A stretch of DNA of 64,000 nt, from contig NC_064004.1 in NCBI RefSeq assembly GCF_932276165.1, forward strand, positions 3,730,001-3,794,000, written 5' to 3'. The stretch comes from Plutella xylostella. Taxonomy: Eukaryota > Arthropoda > Insecta > Lepidoptera > Plutellidae. The position numbers were made by a program, and so were the translations under genes. This document shows, piece by piece, positions 62,301 through 64,000 of the stretch; position 1 is the first letter of the stretch, and every line of letters starts with the position of its first letter. The notes under the pieces are model-generated. The model searched no databases. It was not told the DNA's origin and saw only the letters and a program-made list of their open reading frames with translations.

Positions 62301-63773
62301 GTTAGTGTCTCAAATTGTAGCTAGGAAAACGGGAGGGGGTAGGCAAGGGTTAGAGTCTCAATTGGTACGGATTCCTAGGAGGGTAGGCAAGGGTTACTGT
62401 TTATAATTAAGGTGCACGCGAGGGGCATGTATAATATTTCTATACAGCACATGCTGAGTCGGAAACCATTTGCTGACATACGACAATTTATTTATTCGAA
62501 AAAAAAACTGGATTCTGGAGTGAAAACCACGAACGGGCCAATGAAGTGTGGGACGATCTTAGGTAGACTGTAGTGGTTAGAGGAAGGCTGAGTACTGAGT
62601 GTAGCACTCTTTGGTACGGTTTCGTTTGGAACGTTCACCTTTGAATCTACAACCCATCACAATCTTTGCCGCTGGCCATCAAGGTTACTGGTGAAGGCAC
62701 TATATTACTGTGCGCGTGCGACAGAGACAAATATAAAAAGAGAAATGCCTGTATTTCGATGAGTTTAGCAACCATTAGCAACCGTGCTTATGTCCAGCAT
62801 TGGACGATTATTGGCTTATTACAATGAACATAATGAAATCACACGAAAAAATCTTACCATAGACTCCTTCTTCTTATACGCCCTCCCACAAATCGTACAC
62901 AGATACGGCTGCGGGCCCCCATGACACACTTCGTGCGTCTTCAAAGACTCTTCATCGTCAAATTTATCCAGGCAGAAATTACACACATACGACTTTTGCT
63001 CCCCGTTGTGCACATGCATATGTATTTGTAAAGCTTCAACGTATAAGAATCTTTTATAGCAGAATTCACACGCGTGTGGTCGCTTCTGTTTTCGTCGGTT
63101 CACTTTTTCCCCGTTAATGTATTCTGGCTTGTGTTTTGGTGGGATGGGGACTTTGGAGCGTTTTCTGCCGGGCTTTAGCTTCTTTCGCTCTTTTGGGCTG
63201 GTGGGTGGTGAGATAATAGGGTTAGTCATTGTTGATACTAAAGAAACGATTGGTTTGAATAAGAATAACTATTTAAACTATCATACATTAAATTAATAAG
63301 CATTTATGGCCGTGTTTTGAGGTTGAGACTATGTTGAGACATATATCAGTCTATGAGTGAAGATAAAAAAACAGGCATTAGCATAAAGTAGGTACTTTGT
63401 GTAACTCGGCATAAGATATAGGTATCCGAGCCTCTAGTACGGGTTTTGAAATTTACGAAAACGAAAAAAGTTTTTTTCTGTCATCTGCATAACACTACTT
63501 ATTAAAAGTTTCACGATTCCGCTGGACTCCACTTAGCGAGAAAACGAAACTTTTATAGTTTTCGACAAAGTATCAATGTTTTACTAGCAGTACCGGTAGT
63601 GATTGGTTTAAGAAGGTCAACGACAGAGTGTTGCGCTGGCATTGGAAGAGGCCTATATGGCAGTGAACGAGTGTTGGCTGCTGATGATGATACATACTTG
63701 TTCTCATCCTTCACTCCATCCGCATCCTCGGCCTCGTTCTTCAACGCAACTTCATCCGCCTCCTTCTGTTTCT
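58761..63773 (-). CDS. C2H2 zinc-finger protein, 3' part, nine fingers (ZF-B)
   Basis: Exons in transcription order: 63773 to 63594 (or 63585), 63237-62858, 62189-62083, 60200-60096, 59337-58761. Phases match at every junction. A short acidic stretch and a basic SPPTSPKERKKLKPGRKRSK region precede nine C2H2 fingers, opening CEFC, CNFC, CTIC, CDVC, CPVC, CNIC, CQVC, CQQC and CHIC. Finger 3 spans an intron and is completed exactly (AYKKKESM/VYHRRMH). The C-terminus is Met/Asp-rich and ends SMTHDSV. Upstream exons, possibly a ZAD, are outside the window. It is a likely DNA-binding regulator; targets unknown. Confidence 0.88.
59926..60068. mobile_element. MITE with cagggttttgcaaaa ends
   Basis: Relative of the element at 30791-30984, flanked by TA, in a ZF-B intron 27 bp from the exon at 60096. 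Confidence 0.75.
60096..60200 (-). CDS. ZF-B exon, finger 5
   Basis: Encodes RPDKYVVRYECPVCAHMFNT and KYHVEMHLSTHEKEG. Acceptor ccttcag, donor gtgagt. Its 5' end is duplicated at 60401-60440. Confidence 0.9.
60401..60440 (-). repeat. Partial duplicate of ZF-B finger-5 exon start
   Basis: Matches 60175-60214, spanning the acceptor and about 26 coding bases with two changes. Confidence 0.85.
60449..61548. mobile_element. hAT non-autonomous element rich in aaccggtt
   Basis: The exact 8-bp duplication atacacat (60441-60448, 61549-61556) flanks it. Ends are TAGGGCGTGCAAAACCGG and the complement. Subterminal parts hold many aaaccggtt palindromes, possible transposase-binding sites. Confidence 0.85.
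61899..62400. repeat. Tandem duplications around ZF-B finger-4 exon
   Basis: On one side, 61899-61954 repeats the exon's 3' half and donor (62079-62134), with a further partial unit between. On the other side, about 62190-62400 holds about five copies of a 45-60-bp unit (gggtaggcaagggttag), derived from the intron end containing the acceptor tract. Confidence 0.8.
62083..62189 (-). CDS. ZF-B exon, finger 3 end and finger 4
   Basis: Encodes VYHRRMHDSDKKFQCDVCPK and SFNAQCKLQRHLMSHR across the junction. Acceptor cctcccag, donor gtgaga. Its 3' half is duplicated at about 61899-61954. Confidence 0.9.
62858..63237 (-). CDS. ZF-B exon, basic linker and fingers 1-3
   Basis: Phase 1 entry, then STMTNPIISPPTSPKERKKL and fingers CEFC, CNFC and most of CTIC. 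Acceptor tctttag, donor gtaaga. Confidence 0.88.
63585..63773 (-). CDS. ZF-B upstream exon, approximate
   Basis: The frame is open from acceptor ctcaacag and reads KQKEADEVALKNEAEDADGV, then VVDLLKPITT. Two donors in the same phase (ends 63594 and 63585) both fit the next exon. Neither is strong, so the limits are uncertain. Confidence 0.55.
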
Positions 63774-64000
63774 CTGTTGAGTTGTTTAGTAAAGTTATTA
63801 AATAATACTTATCAAGGTGGAAAAATATTTTAGTTTAGTTTGCTTACTCAATTTGTAACCTATATTAGTTTCCCTAAAAATTATAAAAGAAATAAATAAA
63901 GTACTATAGCTAACATTTTATTCTGAGAGAATACTTTGCTACACATTAGAATAGTCTATACTTGGTTGTTTGTTTTTAGTCTATTGGATAGTCTTCGCAA

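Overview
The window looks like lepidopteran (moth or butterfly) nuclear DNA. Genes are split by short GT-AG introns, non-coding DNA is AT-rich, and tRNA-headed SINEs, LINE tails and many small DNA transposons with clear target-site duplications fill the introns. This placement comes from gene content and repeat style, not a database search.

Left third (about 1-23 kb, + strand): the 3' part of the adducin gene, hu-li tai shao (hts) in flies. Ten exons join in consistent phase. The 5' head-domain exons lie off the left edge. Three alternative C-termini can be read: a short end made by reading into an intron (stop at 3640), a 1,298-codon exon (16860-20755) where the fly ring-canal exon (HtsRC) would be expected, and the conserved lysine-rich MARCKS-like tail (22807-22947). 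A 24-nt microexon and a possible 54-nt cassette exon sit inside introns. A Tc1 transposon with an open transposase lies in the first intron.

Middle (28-37 kb, - strand): a complete ZAD plus six-finger C2H2 zinc-finger gene of six exons (484 codons plus stop), convergent with hts.

38.9-53.9 kb (+ strand): three genes in the same orientation whose products end in short cysteine-rich, hydrophobic, basic-ended tails: a small two-exon gene (144 aa) and two large single-ORF genes (1,021 and 1,882 aa). The two large products share several short motifs in the same order, so they look like diverged tandem paralogues. I recognise no known family; this cluster is the best candidate for something undescribed.

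Right end (58.7-63.8 kb, - strand): the 3' part of a second C2H2 zinc-finger gene with nine fingers, whose 5' end lies off the right edge.

The rest is mostly mobile DNA: two Mutator-like elements built of degenerate short phrases, several hAT elements with 8-bp target duplications, a Harbinger-like insertion with a hAT inside it and an empty-site copy elsewhere in the window, stacked insertions at one target site, and many foldback MITEs. Both zinc-finger genes and hts also carry short duplications that span an exon-intron boundary, leaving broken copies of exon ends in the neighbouring intron.
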